From Taenia hydatigena (taxonomy: Eukaryota; Platyhelminthes; Cestoda; Cyclophyllidea; Taeniidae), in assembly GCA_036345935.2 (NCBI GenBank), contig JADWOT020000002.1, forward strand, positions 558,001-622,000: 64,000 nt of DNA, given 5' to 3'. Below the pieces are notes generated by a model. It ran no database searches. It had not been told where the DNA came from and was given only the letters and a program-made list of their open reading frames with translations. Below are positions 1-13,000 of this stretch, in pieces (within the stretch, counting starts at the first letter, position 1; the number at the start of each line of letters is the position of its first letter). Position numbers and translations under genes: made by a program.

Positions 1-3000
1 TGACTGAAGGTGATGGTGTGGCTGTTGCTGCTGCATCATTCCACCACTCCTCATTCCTGGTGGCAGTGTTCCGCTATGGAACATGGGACTGCCCATCATA
101 CCAGGTGCAGGTGTAGCCGGAAGTAGTAGGGAATGATGTGATTGATGATGATGTTGTGGGTGGTGGTTGCCGTAGTAACCCAAGTGCATAACAGAGCCCA
201 TATAAGCGGCTTGTTGTTGAGTGAATTGCTGCAGTTGTGATTGGCTGGGTGGCTCGGAGAAATTGGACTGCCTCATCAGAGTGCCCATGAGCATAGCCTG
301 GCCCTGCGCCTGGGCGGCTTGTGCAGCCTTGACCGAGGGCGAGGCGGTCCTGAGGTCGGTGGAGGACTGTTGATTCGGTTGCTGCGAATACTGCTGGTGC
401 TGCTGGGATTGGGATTGGTGCTTCTCGGAGTCGTTGTGGCCGGTGAGGAAACCATCTTAAAAGGGAAGGAGTAGAGTGCTTTAACTTGGATGCCTCTGCG
501 TCTGCCTGTCCCTTGGCCAGCTTGTTTGACTACATCTGTCCATTAGCCTCTCCGTTCTTATTCAACCTGCTCATCAATTCACTTACTGTGTTTTACGCGT
601 CGTCTACGGCGATACTTGCGTTGCCTAACGATGCACATGATGACGAGCACCAGAACGACAAGGAAGATAATAATCGCCAGAGCACCCAGTCCAATGAAAA
701 TCGGCTTGTTTTCAGTTACCGCGCGAATCAAACTGAACGTTCCAAAGCCAGGCACCTGGAGAGGCAACAACGAAAAACGGGAATGTGGACGATCATATGC
801 GAAATTAAGTAGTATGTGATTGCGAGGCTGGTTAGAAACAATAAGCGATTTCAGGAGCAATTTTTAAAGCGAGACCATAGATGTCCAGACGAATCTTTAA
901 TTAACTGCTTCCAAGTAGCTTTTCTACTTGTAAAAGAATTTGAGTAACCATACTACTGATTATACATGAGTAAAACCTTGTGGGGCAAATGGGCAAGAGA
1001 ACCAATTTCGACAGGGAAAATCGTAAGAAGCGATAGAGAAGCGCCAACATTACCTCCGGCAGGGTGGCGAATTTGGCCTCCGAAAATCGGGTGATTCGAC
1101 GAGCACCATTCTCATACTTCACACCGTAAACAACCAGTTGATAGCTGATAGACGCGTTGAGGTTGTGGATAAATGCCTCCTATTGGTTGGATAAAAAAGA
1201 AGTTAGCGACGTCGAAATCGTTAATCGCCGAAGCTCGCGTCAACCAGATAGATGCTTATTTCAGGGTGACGCGAAGAGACAGAAGAAAGATTAAGAAGTG
1301 AGTGAAGAGCAAAATCCCGGGAGGGAGAGATGAGTGTGGTCGAGCGAGATGAATGGATGGACGAAATTATAAGCGACTCAACGATAATTTCTCACCCTCG
1401 CGTCTGATCCATTGACCTGAGTCGCCCGATATCGTCCGTAGTGCACTGTGGCGTCATTTTTGACCGCCACCTCACTGCCCCTCCCCTTCTCCGCATCCTT
1501 TGCATCGGCGTTCCCTGAAGTCGGTCCTGCTGACGACAACTGAGAGACCGAGCGCAGTACCGGTCGCGTGAGAACGAGGAAGAAGTCAGGCTTAAAAGGC
1601 TCCGTGTCAGTCGACTGATTGCCAACATCGCCGTTGTACTCCCATGTCACGTTAAACCGACCATCATGCTGGAAGGGAGAGAAGAAGAGGAAGAAAAGTT
1701 GGTATGGAATGTAGCCTAGAGGCAAGGCTATTTGCCTCTTGACGACTCACAATTCCAAGAGCTTTAAAACCGCACTTAGAGACAATGCCTGGAATGGCGC
1801 GACGTGGATGTCTCCAGGATCCACTTGGAAAGGGTTAAATGCCTCACCTTCCAGTTTCGATCACAGAATGGAATGCCAAAGGCAAATTATTCACGAATTG
1901 GAGAACTGGGCTTACATAGGGTTGGACGGAAGTGATCCTCGGTGGCGCCGCATTGCTGATGTGATGCGTGCTAACGGGATCGGACCAATCTGATGGCGGG
2001 ATCACGTCCACTCCCGTCTCCACGTATACCGCTCTCACACGAAAGCGATATGTGTTTCCGGGTTCCAAGGGTGCTCCAATCACGAAGCCGTATTTGTGCT
2101 TCCACTGAGAAGAAAAACAAGAGCAGATGGAAGGCGACTGACACTAAACTCCAAGGCCACGATCTAGCAAGCTATTCACAAGACCGTTCAGAAGGCTCTT
2201 CAAATTCAAAAGCCCTAATGAAGTGAGGGGAAATTGGTCCCATGGATCCAGGCTAGATGGACGCATTTACGGCGAAGACGTCGAAACCGCCTAGATCGTT
2301 TTGGAGGGTTTCAGTGAATGACAATGCCTTAGATGTGGATTGATGAGTGAGAAATGCATACAAGATGGATAGACAAATTTGAAGTGACCGGACGGATGTG
2401 GGCGGCAGGGCTACTTGGCTCACCATCTTGTTCAACCTCTCCGTCTTCGACCAGACCACGGGTTCTGGTGGAATCAAACCCACTAGAGCCGGATTTAACA
2501 CCGATTCCCTCACCAGACTCGCATACTCAATTTGGAAGGCAATTTGATGTGCTTGCGCTTGTGTGGGTGATGGCGGCGCCAGAGGTAGACTATTGTCACC
2601 ATGGAAATCGGGATAGAGCATTGCATCGCTCACATTCCACGTCAAGTAGACGGCGAAGTTGTCTAGCGCCATTTCCACCATTGGCGTCATCTCTTTTGTC
2701 GTCGCGAGGACTACAACACAGAGGTGGAGGAAAGCGGTTAGGCATGCCATCTTTAGGGCAGAAGAAGAAAATAATGACTGGAGGTTCGCCTTCCTCCTTT
2801 TGCCTGAAGAACCATTCAGGCTAGAAATGCTGATCTTACAGAAGTGGACGCTGTTTTTAGTCGTTCTTATCAGGTCGCATTGGACCCAGGAGACGACACG
2901 ACTCCAAAGGAAAGACTTTCAAGACCTACCTTCCTGATGGTTTGGTGTCCTGTGGACGTTTGGAATGAATGCCACGAGGTCTGCAGCTACAAGGCAGAAG

Positions 3001-6000
3001 GGGAGATGGAGTTGTTCACTGCCTCTTCATACCATAAGTTTAGCCGTGAAGCGCTAGAGACGTACCCTTGGTAACAACTTTGTCAAAGTAGAGGGCCAGA
3101 GGAGCAGTGGCCGAGACCCATTCGTCAGTTCGACCATCTGGGGTGAGGGTTCGCGCTATGCATTGGTAGAGGCCCAGATCAGACTTCTGTACCGATTCAA
3201 TGACCAGCACTTCAGCTACAAGGGGATGGGTTAGCAAGAATAACGTTGACTACCCAATTACGATACGGGAATGGTACAAGCAAATCAGGAGACGGGCATG
3301 CTACTTACTACCGAAATAAGTAGACGCAACTCACGATTGGGTGTGTAGATTGGATTGCCGTTGAAGAGCCAGAGCGGTTTCACGCTGCTGTCAGAGGCAG
3401 AACAACGAAACTCTGCCCGTTTGTCGAGGGAGGCAATACGAAGATCGACTGGTGATGTGGTCAACCGAAGACGAGCTTAAGGTAGGAGAATATGGAGTGA
3501 GGCTCTAAAATGTCCCCCATTCAAACTCCTCCGACTTCTGCACCATCATCATCTAGAGGAAGCACCTTCAATTCAATAATCTTGGATGTAAGCAGTTCAC
3601 CAAGGTCATAGTGACTCCCCTTCCCCATTGCTTCAATGCTACAAAGGCACTAATTGCTCAAGTTTCTGGAAACCTCTGTGCGTGGAGCCTCAGATGCGTC
3701 GCCATAACTCGAGGTGACCGAATAGCATTGAAGACTACTGTCTATTGATAGCTTTCACTATTGATGTCTTCATAGATTCTCGGCGCAAGAGCAAGAACCT
3801 TCCACCCCATCGAAACGCCATGGAAAAGAAAATTAGGTAAAGACGTACGTTTCACCTTCAATGTCGCTGTAAGACTCAAATGTGCCGTGGAGCAGAGAAA
3901 GACACCTTCATCCAAGGGTTGTACATTCACCAGATGAAGAAGACCTGCAAAAAGACGAAGGCAAAAGAAACGTTGACATGATCGACACAGACATTGGCTA
4001 TAGAGCTGGAGTGGACGGAGTTTCTGAGGCAACGACACTCCGCCTTGGGATGACAGTGCAGCGGTTAGCAGACATCCAGACAGTTTACGGTGTTTGCTGT
4101 AGTAGAGTTCTGCTCTATCCTCCCAAGAGATGCGTAATTCGAGAGTTGTGGATGATCCAGAGTCTTCGTCTGCATGTACCGTCGCCAGCTGGCCTGCCCT
4201 TCAAAGCGTGAAATCCTCCTATGCTTATACGCTCTTCAAAGCCTCCTTGAGATTCCTCACCTCTGAAGCTCGTCCATGTCTGCGAGCATTAAGAAGGTAA
4301 GTAGCTCAGGAATTCAATCACCGATTTCACCCCAATTAAGAGGAAGAAGTTCACCGACTCCAGAAGGAAATGAAGACATCATCTTCCCATTCACACATCT
4401 GTGGAAGAGAGGTGACCTCAATTCCAGATGGTGCGAAATACGATATCCATCAGCTCTGCTGCTGCTGCTGCTGCTACTGCTGCAAAGTTGCAAAGAGTGA
4501 CGAATTCAGAGCGCCTGCAGCCACCCTAGTGGCACCGACTCCCCCTCCCCCCGAAAACGAGGTGCCAGCGAAGTTCGACGGCACATAGTGACTCTTCCTC
4601 CAACCTTAGTTGAGTCCTAGATCAACCCTCCTCTCCCCCTTCCAAATAGAGACTCAAATTGCGGACCATCAAGCTGACAGCCAATCAGCCCCACGTACCG
4701 AAGGCCTTATCCATGATGTATCGACTGTTCTGCGTGTTGTGTGGATAGGTTCGCACCTCAGGCGGCGGCGCACCCTCCATAATGCAGAAGAGAGTGACGT
4801 TGTCACCCTCTCGCACCACAATCAGCCTCGACGCCGCCGCTGAGCTGTTGTCTTGCGTGGCCAATGGCAGCAGCACACGCACGGACACCGGCTTGTCCGG
4901 AGCTGGAGGACGGAAAGAAGGTTCAAGTAGATTATTAACCTGATCAGCACACTCTGCCCGACAGAAGCACGCAGTTATTTCTACTAGCACGAAGGCACTC
5001 AGTGGGGGGTGAAGTTTCTATCGTTCCTTCCCTCGCTCTGAGTTTAAGGTTATAAGTAGGTGGAAAAGTTCAAGGGCGTGACATGCAAAGTGCACTGGAC
5101 GTCCAGCTGAGAGATTCGATCGATTCTATCGGGGCAGAGCAGCTGATGGAAATCAGAGAAAATCAGAAATTGTTATTGCTATGTGCCCAGTTGCTGGCTT
5201 ACTTCTGACTTGAAGACGGACAATCTCAGGCGACCAAACAGTCCTCCTCGTAATAGGATTGGTCAGCGCGCATCGATAGTCTCCCTCATCCGAGGTCTTG
5301 AAACTGTTGATCAGCAGAAGTACCTGGTCCTCGTTTGGTCGATGCACCTGCTTGTACTTTTCTGTAGAGGGAGAAAAAAAGACAAGATTACCGCAACCAC
5401 TAGTACGGAATTAAGGGGCGATGAGTCGCCCAGAGCGGCTATTGGTTGAAGTCAAGGACGACTACAGCGAAGGCTGTGATTGGACAACAGAGCAAGCGAA
5501 AACAACACATCACAGGAATTCAGGTGGAAGCGGGAAAAGGGAAAACACACTGAAGCAAGGAAAAGAAGGATGCGAGAACAAGATTTACCTTTTCCGATGA
5601 CACCTATAAGCAAGTAAATGGGTGAATACAGAGAAGTGTATGACAGCAGCGACAAGTGGAGTGGCCACTTGGTGTGCCCACTTTGGGAGGGATGTCACTT
5701 GTGAAGTGTTGCTACGTTATCTGTGTTTACTTTACGAGGGGTTAGTGATATTTATTGTCAGAGGGAGGCAAATTGGTGAAGTGAACACAAACTACTCCGC
5801 CCGAAGACTTATATCTTGATCACCCCGAGTGGGATCTCTCCAGTGGCCGTGACCACACAGCTAAGGACAACCTCGGGACACGCATCAATTCTGCATCTGA
5901 CTGTTAATTCAACACCTTCACTTCCACGTAAAATGATATTGTCCACAATTCATGACATCAAGACTTCAAATACGATGAAATTGTTGAAGTTGGGGATCAG

Positions 6001-9000
6001 ACCACCACGGAGACCAGTATTCACGGCTGTCTCGACCTTGCTAGGATCCGCAACCTGCACATCCGCCCAACCATACTTCCACAACCAGTAAGTGGATGGG
6101 GAAGAGCAAATACGGTAACACTTGCCAACTGCCTTCATGGAATGAGGACAAATTTCACTTTACTTGAAGTGAAAGAGAGAAGGGGAGAAAAGGAAGACTC
6201 ACGAGAACTGCTGATTATGGTATCGTTGAGATAAAACTGAACAGTTGGTGGAGGCTGACTGCCCGGTGGAATTCGACAACTGACAAAGGCCGTGTTGCCG
6301 CTGATGAACTCCTGCACTCGTGTGGTGGTGAATCCCGAGGGAGTGGACACTTCTGGAAGCCCTGACAAAAGGCGAGAAAAGGAAAGTAGAAAAAGGGAGT
6401 TGGAGGTATACTTCAAAGGCGCACTTTGTGGAAGGATAAGGTGGTTGAGTGTCTGCAGATGGCGGAGCTAAATCCCTCCACCAGCATAATTCCACGTTAG
6501 CTAATGACCAGGGAAGGCATTCCAGCCTCCAGGTTGCGGGAACAGCGGGAGTTAATCATTTCGAAGTCAAAAGGCATTTCAAACAATCTCACACCTTCTC
6601 ACTACAGCGATCAAAGTCGGAGGACGAAGAGGTGGAGAGATGACAGACGCATGCGTGAATACAAGGATGAGAAGGTAGGGGGGAATGCCAGCGTAAAGCG
6701 AGCCTCAAAAATCCCTTCCAGATAGATAGATGCGCCAGTAAACTGGTGGAAGGCATCAAAGGTGCATGAATACATGAATGTAATAAAGGAGGGGGACATG
6801 GAAAGCTTGGAAGTAGACAACAGACCACCTACTCGTCTGCACCACTCGAAATGGAGCACTGAGCACACTGCCAAATTGCGTTGTCGCTCTGCAGTGCACA
6901 TCCACCGCCCCAAGACGCCACACCTCCGAGTTTCCGCCTCCCCCTCCTCTTACCGTCAAGCTGACCGAGGCATTCGAGAAGGCTGGCACTCCACCACCGC
7001 CAATCGAGGCGTTCAGTGGTGTGGTCACACGACGCGAGATGCTGAAGGCTCCAGTACCATCGGGAGAGATTGGGTCCAGAGCGAGGGGACTCCCACTGGC
7101 TGTGGCGATGATAGAGGGGTGAGCGATGAAAAATGAGGTGTCGGCAGTGGGAGGCCAGACTTCACAGGTGAGCGTGAGTTCCGGCCGACTTCCATCCAAG
7201 TAAGTCACCGGAGCAGGAAGAGAGACGATGCTGGGGATTACTGAAGGAGTGAGAGAAGACAGCAGAGTAAGGAATTGTCTCCCTCTTCAAGCCTTGAAGC
7301 AGCTCAGACCTTCTTCCCATCGCACCGCTGCATTCACCCATTCCAGCACCCGCTTATAGAACGTCTGCGTCTCCGCCAGAAGAGAGCTGGCCAGGGCCAG
7401 GCAACGGAGCATTTTGAAGTGTGGCATTGTGTGTTTATTAATTTGCCACACCCTCACACCTCGATAAACACGTTTCGGATGGTCGTATGTTTGTTGATGT
7501 TTCGAGCTGGTGTCTACACTACGTCTCAGTGCAACTTACAGCGGAATTTGCACCAGCGCAAGTTGCCATGAGACAGTTCCTAGAGACCTTGATGTGGAAT
7601 GGCATGATTACAGCATCCAGTTCATTCTGCTAAAGAGAGGCGACACCACAGGGAAAGCTACAGCACCCAGCACAGCAATGCGGTAGTGGAGCTTCCATTC
7701 GGACACCTGCTCAGCTCACCAGTCACTAGCACAGCAACCAACTCTCGTGAACAATCACCTCAAACTCCTCTTGACTGACGAAAACGTACAATCAACTCCG
7801 ATCTAGAAAACTGGTGGAAGTAGCCACTCCAAGACTAAAACTGCCTTTCAGGTAGCGCTCAGGCTCCAGCACAATCACACGAGAGTGACACAAGACTACA
7901 GCAAAAAAACAGGCCCATTTTGTGGTCCTACCTCCGTCAAACCGTTTTATGCATCCAACGCCGCCGGATTCACTTTAACCTGTCTTCCTCGACGAAAAGT
8001 TGACTGACTTTATTAAAAAAAAAGGAAAAAAATACGAAAAAAGCCTAATTGTAAATCTTCACGATCGTCGCAGTGTCAAGCCGACATGAAGAGATGTTGT
8101 GTGAGTGTTTATACTACCGACCAAAGGGGTTGGCAATGCTGTTTACTAGCGACAGACGTACACACGTACACACACACACACACATGGACAGATGGCAGTG
8201 TTGTGCGGTGGGGAGTAAACGGATGCCAAGCGGTTGGCACTTAATTATGCCCACATCAGCTGCCAGCGTTGCCTCACACTTTGAAGAGGCATAAAGCATC
8301 TGTCCGACCAGGTGATTGCCCACACAGGGTAGCCTTCTACTGGGGACACAAAATACGTGCAATTCTGGGTTAAAAGTGGATCGAGAAGTTCAAGGCCAGT
8401 GATGATAGTGTAAAACAAAGATTACACAAGACGTCTGAAAAAATCAGAGCGATTAAATTGCACTGTCCTGTCTTGGTACGCAGGAGGATGATTCGTCCAC
8501 CGCCGGACAGTTCTCAAGTCAGGCTAAGCTTCAACCGGGGTAACTAACACCATGGAAAGCTTATGACCGGCCGAATGGTCCGACATAAACAAGTCAATGT
8601 TGTCAATTACGACGTCAATGTGCAACTAGTGGCACTGCATCCTGTCTCAACTGCCGGATGATTACACAGGCACGTAAAATGATAAAAAAAATTCAATCCG
8701 TAGTCAATTGAGTCACTTCCTGACTAATTCATCCAAACATCCTTCCATCCAAGCTTTCACTTCTCTCCTCCCTCCACTTCTTCACCGTTGCATCAAGTCA
8801 CCAGGCAGTTGGAGCATTTCAAACATTCTGTTTCCACAACGTTCCGTGAGTGGGAAGAAAATCTGTGGAATCAGTCCATCTCACTGATCACTGACAGCGA
8901 CTTCATCAATATGCTTCACCCCTGAACAACTGCTCCATCCAATGGCTACTGGCAGACTGAAGCTATCACCTCCTTTGGGAAGGCACATTCACACCTCTCA

Positions 9001-10076
9001 AGGGAAAATTTTGTAACAACATTCAGTTGTGCACGTCTCTCGGGTGTTAGCAGTGACAAAGCCGTGCCAGTCTGCTTTATTGCACGACACTACGAAGACC
9101 AAACGGAACACCAATAAGTCACATCGAACCCGCCTTGGTTAAGTCTGCTATGACAGAGGAGGGCAGCAGATGGGTGAGTGTCCACTTTTCAACGAGTCGA
9201 ACTTAAAGCAAGCAAACGTCTACACCCGCCATCTTCAAAGGTGAATCAAACATGGCATTCGATGGCCGGTCAGTTTATGCCAACTGCCTCTCAGGACTAC
9301 CCTGGTGCCGAATTCTCGTGTGTGCAGCTGTGCAATACCTCATTCATCCCATTTAAAATCGTCAATATGCGGTCTACTTGAACTAACTCGGCATTGGAAG
9401 GTCCAAAGTCGTCCACACGTAGATGACCTTCCAACAACCTCATCCATTACGACCACGAGTGCATTCTCCTATTTCCACATCACCAAAACTTAGCATCAGC
9501 ACGTTCCCCAGGGCCAAAAGTTCCTCTGGAACTGTATTTTCACCCAGCGAAAAGGGGTGTAAAAGGCGCGGAACAAAAATCCTGCCAATTTGACAGTCAG
9601 GGGCATGCATGAGCTGAGGTGACTCATCGGTGGAGATCTCGTGCAGCGGCTGCATCCCTCACACGCCATCACAAACCCATTTCCCATAAAGACAGCAGCA
9701 GTGCAGAGGACAGGACACGCTTGCATTCACACAGCCAACACCCCGACAAAACCCCATCCTCCCTCTACCCTCCCCTCCTCCCTCCTCTTGCCTCTTCCTC
9801 CTCCTCTCACCCTCCCTCCACTCCCTTCTTCCCTTCCCTCATGAGTCACTCCCATCCACAGGCGTACACACACACACACAAAACGATATTTGAAGTCGAG
9901 GGGACAATGAATTGGTGCTTACCTCGTATATTCACGTTGCTTCCATCAGACGAGGAGACGGAGGCGGGGGCTGAGGCGGAGACGGAGGAAGCCGAAGATA
10001 AAGCCGATGTCACTATGGCATTCAGGAGCACTGACACCACGCCAATGGCGATTAACTCGATTGCGCACGCCTTCAT
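1..10076 (-). CDS. Ig/FN3 type I membrane receptor, 3' end outside window
   Basis: Probable cell-adhesion or signalling receptor at the cell surface. Exons, in reading order: 9923-10076, 6833-7240, 6203-6361, 5589-5603, 5203-5361, 4699-4902, 3849-3944, 3335-3476, 3066-3215, 2271-2710, 1848-2104, 1751-1823, 1396-1668, 1054-1179, 587-755, 1-455. The start at 10076 opens a hydrophobic signal peptide (MKACAIELIAIGVV). Four Ig-like domains follow (about residues 52-495), most with the D-x-G-x-Y/F-x-C motif (DEGDYRC, DEGVFLC, DLGLYQC). Two FN3 domains follow (about 496-900), then a membrane helix (about 904-928), a basic stop-transfer stretch (RQRKYRRRRR) and a Gln/His/Met-rich cytoplasmic tail with no domain I know. 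Nearly all Ig exons are phase 1-1, as is usual for Ig modules. Exon 1751-1823 is the least certain. Exon 3335-3476 carries a one-base frame break. The four-Ig, two-FN3 layout recalls Ihog/CDO or NCAM/Fasciclin II types, but I cannot choose between them. Confidence 0.85.
3301..3323 (+). repeat. CTACTTA/TAAGTAG hairpin (receptor intron)
   Basis: A perfect 7-bp stem with a 9-nt loop inside the 119-nt intron between exons 3335-3476 and 3066-3215. It lies 11 bases from that intron's donor. Confidence 0.8.
4456..4483. repeat. CTG trinucleotide run
   Basis: Seven or so CTG units with one CTA interruption, in the intron between exons 4699-4902 and 3849-3944 of the receptor gene. It is not part of the coding path. 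Confidence 0.8.
5589..5603 (-). other. 15-nt microexon of the Ig/FN3 receptor
   Basis: A five-codon exon lies between an acceptor (TTGCTTATAG) and a donor (GTAAAT) on the minus strand and has phase 1 on both sides. It joins the exon ending ...NDTIISSS to the exon starting ...KYKQVHRPNED and adds VIGK between them. This gives an unbroken second Ig domain with normal spacing between its two cysteines. Without it, the flanking phase-1 exons still join in frame, so it could be alternatively used. Confidence 0.6.
7241..9922 (-). other. Long first intron of the Ig/FN3 receptor
   Basis: A 2.7-kb stretch between the signal-peptide exon and the first Ig exon. I see no exon, a CA microsatellite and A/T-rich patches near 8,010. 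Short open frames on both strands here lack family similarity that I recognise. Confidence 0.6.
8168..8184. repeat. CA microsatellite
   Basis: A run of CA dinucleotides interrupted near its start by GT. It lies in the first long intron of the Ig/FN3 receptor. Confidence 0.85.
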
Positions 10077-13000
10077 CGTTCCACAAGTCGCCTATTCAAG
10101 CTGCAATGCAAACAATGCTCTTCCATCATTCTCACAGCTTAACACTAAATCTGCCTCCAGCAGCAACTCAGAGGTACTCCACGCAAATCTCCACTTCGAT
10201 GACTTGATGCGATGATGCAAAGCCTAAATCGGTGAGCATTCACGATAGAAGAACATCGTCAACATCGCCTCGCACTTTGCCAACTACTTCCACCTCCAAG
10301 CTTATAGGCAACGTACATTCGAGTGCTTCAATAATGCTTCTCAATTGTTAGGGCTTGAAAAAACAGCTAAGTGGGATTGAAGAGTCAACGAAGTCGATTA
10401 GAAAGGCACTGACACAGTCTCACCCTCCTCAATCCTCTCCGTTACGAAGGGTGAAAGAGATGGAAGAAGGCCAAGATAAAGAAGGAATAAACGAAGAGCG
10501 CTGGTGCAGTGCTCTCCAATTCAGCCTTCGCGATCGTTCCACTGAATCCCTCTCCCTTTCCACACTCCTCTTCTACTTCAATAAATGCGACAATGTCACA
10601 CCGCCGTCAAACCTTACATACAACTCACACCTCTGGCGCCCATGTTGCTTTCCACCACCTCAGTGTTCTCGCATGCGTGTGTGTTTGTGTGTGCCTAAGT
10701 GGATGCAAATTAAACGAGTCATTTGCATGCGCTCGGTGTGTAGACGGTCTTCAGGGTTGCTTGAGGCATCGCCGTCGCACCTACACATCCACCTATCCAA
10801 CGTCTACGTGACTAATCAACACCTTGCACGTCACCAACCCATGACCCCAGACCAATCCATCTCTGGCGAGACAATGGCTTGAAGGGAGGTGGGGGAAAAA
10901 GAACTCAACACCCCAACCCCTCCCCCACCCACCTCCATTCCAACCAGGAATAGACATCGAATGAATCGCAGAAGTCCACATCTGGCCAGGCAATGCACAA
11001 CGACCTCTCAACAACCAAACGTTTAGTCAACCGACAGATAACTACTCTCACATCCAAATGTCCCGAAGCTAGACCTCTATAAAGTCGCGCTTCATCCAAT
11101 CTGCATCAATCACACGCGTCCCATTCGGAATGACCTCTGATTTGTAGATTGGCCTCGAATCCACTTAACCGTCTGGCCAAGATCTATCCACTTCTCACAC
11201 CCCACTCACCTCATTCCCATCCCCACAAAATGAAGCTTCGCGTGATGGACCAGCACTTTGACTCCACACTTTCGACCCTTTGCTGCGATGGCACCGATTA
11301 CAGGCGACAAGGAGGCAGGCGGACAGACAAAAAGACACAGGTAAGCATGCAGGCTCAGGAGAGAATGGGAGTGGGAGAGAGAGAGGCTGACAATCATCTT
11401 CGCTTATTAAATGACAACCACTGGGCTAAGTCAACAACAACAGCAACAGCAAAAGCGACAGCAGCACACAACTCTCTGAAGTGCCAAAAAACAGAACCCT
11501 GCCTCCAAAAACGCCTGTTTTGCAGTCGCCAATTGCTATCACCTCGAATTGCGTGTTCTGCCAGCAGGAATGGCCCCTTTCACCCCTTCCCTCCACTTTC
11601 GATGAAAAGTGGGACTGAAGATCGGCCCATTCGATGAGAAGGAGGAGGAGGAGGAGGGGGGGGGGGGAAAGAGGATGAAAAAAGAGGGAGGGAGAAGGCA
11701 CTCTCAGCCACAGTGCGGGAAGGATTGTTGCAAGTGACCAACGTAGACTGGGGCAGCTGTGTTCTTCGGATCGTCAGAGCCAGAAAGAAACAAGCCTTAC
11801 AAGGTCGCAATCAACAATGCTATTCCCTCCTTCAATTTGCCATCCAACCAACAGGCAGACGGAAGGAATGATTAACACACAATTCAATCGACGGCGATCA
11901 TCCGATCAAACAAGAAATGCGCCTTCAAACAACTCCTCGCCCGAACCCCGTACGCCAAACTCAATGAAGAGTGAGGGAGACCTTCTTGCTATTCAGTCCA
12001 CCTCCATTCTCACGACCAGTGCTCTAGGAAAGCTTCCAGAATCTGATGCTTAGCCGAACCCCTACGACCAACGGGTGAAGTCTTCCTCCAACTGCTAACC
12101 ATTCTCGAATAGCACAATCCTCCCACAAACACAATTCCAAGCCTTTGCAAGTAACGCTCACTCGCTCGCTGTTGGGACGATGGGAGGAAACAAAACGCAC
12201 CAACAAGACTCAACTCATCACTTCAAACAAACCACTACTAAAGGCTAAGGCAGCACAAATGTTTCCTCGCCTTGAACTACCTGCTGAGCCTCACATACAT
12301 ATGACAGTGTTATGGGAGAGAGCAAGTCTGAAGCGTCACACATACGTGACGCTGGTAAAATGAGCCTCTACCCCAAATGAAGGCTAACCGAGAACCTAAC
12401 TACTGCTTGATCAAGACTCGAGTTAAGAAGAAGTCTATACTAAAGACCCACGCTGACTCAATCTAAGCGAGTTTACTTCACTCACGACCATGACGCTCAC
12501 AGTTCGGTCGCACAAACCTACACACACACAAGGCAAGGTAAGCAGTTTTGAGGACATCTCGCAGTAGTGACTCAATCCCGTCTACCTCTCTCGAAATGGA
12601 TTCCACAAAGAAGACTTTACAATGATCACCACTGAATAACTTTCACTCGGGTTACAAAGAATGCAATGAAGAATCGTCCGGCCGTGCGACGACCACCTCT
12701 CGGTGAAAACAGCCGTCGGGAGTCCTTTTGCAAAACAGCCCCTCACATTACTACCCAAGCCCACTTGAATCGAGGAGGGACAGTGGTGAATATAATAATG
12801 AGGAATACGCAGTCTACCATCTGCCATCTAGAGGGGGACCCGAATTGCCTACATTAATTTTCCATGAAGATCTTTGTGACGACCCCATGGCTTGAGTGGA
12901 CAGATGTATGGGGGAGGGGTGGAAAGATGAAGATTTATGCGATTGTCTCCATTTAAACCGTTTCTCACTTTGGCGAGGACACAAATAAAAGTTGAACTTG

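Noticed and set aside
1739..1993. 84-codon plus-strand frame
   Set aside because: It overlaps, on the opposite strand, FN3 exons of the receptor that fit by phase and domain.
9619..10215. 198-codon plus-strand frame
   Set aside because: It is antisense to the receptor signal-peptide exon, is low complexity (Pro/Ser/Thr and Glu/Ala runs) and has no recognisable motif.
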